NCBI RefSeq assembly: GCF_000375585.1
Contig: NZ_AQWP01000002.1
Location: forward strand, 806,001 to 870,000
DNA: 64,000 bases
DNA from: Sinorhizobium meliloti 4H41
Lineage (GTDB): Bacteria > Pseudomonadota > Alphaproteobacteria > Rhizobiales > Rhizobiaceae
Direction: 5' to 3'
Shown: positions 63,346 to 64,000 of the stretch, piece after piece
Layout of the letters: each line of letters opens with the position of its first letter
How positions within the stretch are numbered: the first letter of the stretch is position 1
Translations under genes and position numbers: made by a program
The notes under the pieces: model-generated
Databases searched by the model: none
What the model was told of the DNA's origin: nothing
The model's input: the letters and a program-made list of their open reading frames with translations, nothing else

Positions 63346-64000
63346 TCATCCCTGCCACCTGCCCTCGCGCTTCATGGTCTCGATCTCTCGGATCGCCCTC
63401 TCGCGCTGACGCTCCCGGCGGATGATCTCGCCGACTGCCGCATCGTCGGATTTGTCGGTGTAGCGGAACTCGCTATCCGCATAGCGGTTGATTTCCTGCA
63501 GCACCATGTCGATGGTGATCGGGCCTCGCAATTGCTCGATCATCGCCTTCTTCTCGTCGTAGGGCCTATGCATGAACGTGCCGGCGTCCCTGAACCAGTC
63601 GTCGGGCAGTTCGACGTCCATGGCCCTCAGCTTGACGGCATCGGTGATGTTCCTGATGGCGCGCCCGGTGAAGCGGGGCTCCGCCTCCTTGATCATGTGC
63701 AGATAGGCGCCCACATCGGCGAGCGTGGCGATCTTGCCCTTCTCCTTCTGATAACGCTCCCAGACGGCGGCAAGCCCCTCCTCCTGCGGTCGCGCATGCG
63801 CGGCATAGGATTGCGAGACGGCGCGCTTGATCTCCTGACCGGCATAGAGGTCGTGCTCGCCGAGGGGGATCTTGTGGTTCTTGCCGACGAGCAGCGCGAA
63901 GATGTCGATGTAGTCGTCCTCCGTCTGCGGCCCGTCGACCAGCCAGCGCGCACCGGCCCGCTGGCGCAGGGCGTCGTCGACATTCTCGGGATAGTTGGAG
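63346..64000 (-). CDS. C-terminal part of an AAA-type ATPase (5' end beyond the window)
   Basis: The open frame runs to the window edge; at least 217 residues are visible. NYPENVDDALRQRAGARWLVDGPQTEDDYIDIFALLVGKNHKIPLGEHDL looks like the sensor/arginine-finger end of an AAA module as found in rhizobial AAA-family proteins. The Walker motifs would lie outside. Then a helical tail ending IRRERQRERAIREIETMKREGRWQG. A shorter frame opening at GTG 63714 is internal. It is upstream of DUF6638 on the same strand, separated by the cassette. Confidence 0.65.
   Translation of the reverse strand, partial: SNYPENVDDALRQRAGARWLVDGPQTEDDYIDIFALLVGKNHKIPLGEHDLYAGQEIKRAVSQSYAAHARPQEEGLAAVWERYQKEKGKIATLADVGAYLHMIKEAEPRFTGRAIRNITDAVKLRAMDVELPDDWFRDAGTFMHRPYDEKKAMIEQLRGPITIDMVLQEINRYADSEFRYTDKSDDAAVGEIIRRERQRERAIREIETMKREGRWQG

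Noticed and set aside
1-64000. tRNA or rRNA genes
   Set aside because: No cloverleaf with TTCGA arm and CCA-ready ends, and no rRNA-like segments, were recognised on either strand.

Overview
The window is a GC-rich, gene-dense stretch of bacterial chromosome that reads as Rhizobiales, most likely Sinorhizobium (Ensifer), S. meliloti or a close relative. The best evidence is a fused anthranilate synthase trpE(G) preceded by a Trp-rich leader peptide (MANMQNISIWWWAR) and attenuator. It is followed by a haem receptor of the ShmR type, a neighbourhood I remember from S. meliloti. BA14K, DUF1236, DUF2333 and DUF6638 proteins and mosaic palindromic intergenic repeats support this. I saw no rRNA, tRNA, CRISPR array, transposase or prophage. 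The content is mostly core metabolism and housekeeping.

Layout. Positions 1-6.6 kb hold a small membrane protein, a periplasmic PQQ-type sugar dehydrogenase, a DMT exporter, a cold-shock protein, a BA14K protein, a metallo-hydrolase and an SH3/DUF1236 envelope protein. At 6.7-9.6 kb a MarR regulator with a clear upstream palindrome precedes an OmpR-type response regulator and its histidine kinase. At 9.6-12.2 kb, on the minus strand, lie csaA, proC, a YbjN protein and UbiK. At 12.4-18.9 kb, on the plus strand, are lgt, a MidA-type methyltransferase, pgeF, an M24-like enzyme without normal metal ligands, a lipoprotein and prs. At 18.9-22.9 kb a minus-strand group carries a PEP-mutase-like enzyme, DUF779, an aldehyde dehydrogenase and a GAF-Fis regulator lacking an AAA+ domain. 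At 23.2-31 kb are a BenE transporter, rplY, pth, clpS, ychF, a DUF2157 membrane protein, two overlapping MaoC genes, apt and a DUF1059 protein.

At 31-33.6 kb, cca, a CoA-pyrophosphatase-like Nudix gene and a DUF1285 gene overlap end to end. At 33.9-40.8 kb is a four-gene MoxR-DUF58-BatA/DUF4159-membrane protein operon. At 40.8-50 kb are a GNAT enzyme, a glutathionyl-hydroquinone reductase, a Nudix hydrolase, a phosphoesterase, an ECF sigma/anti-sigma pair, leuA, a ClpP paralogue, a HupE/UreJ protein and a second GNAT. At 50-57 kb, on the minus strand, are an aminoglycoside phosphotransferase-like gene, queF, a cation-efflux protein, trpE(G) with trpL, and shmR with an iron-type operator overlapping its promoter. 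At 57.4-64 kb are an extensin-like protein, fhs, DUF2333, DUF6638, a DUF559 nuclease-like gene bracketed by two similar ~130-bp composite palindromes, and the C-terminal part of an AAA-type ATPase.

The most unusual items are the DUF559 cassette apparently placed inside an uncharacterised ATPase-DUF6638-DUF2333 gene set, the apparently leaderless trp attenuator with a changed leader peptide, the iron-responsive operator on the -35 of shmR, the metal-ligand-poor M24 enzyme, and a triple 16-17 bp repeat ahead of the cation-efflux gene. Gene names come from recognising the proteins; no database search was possible.
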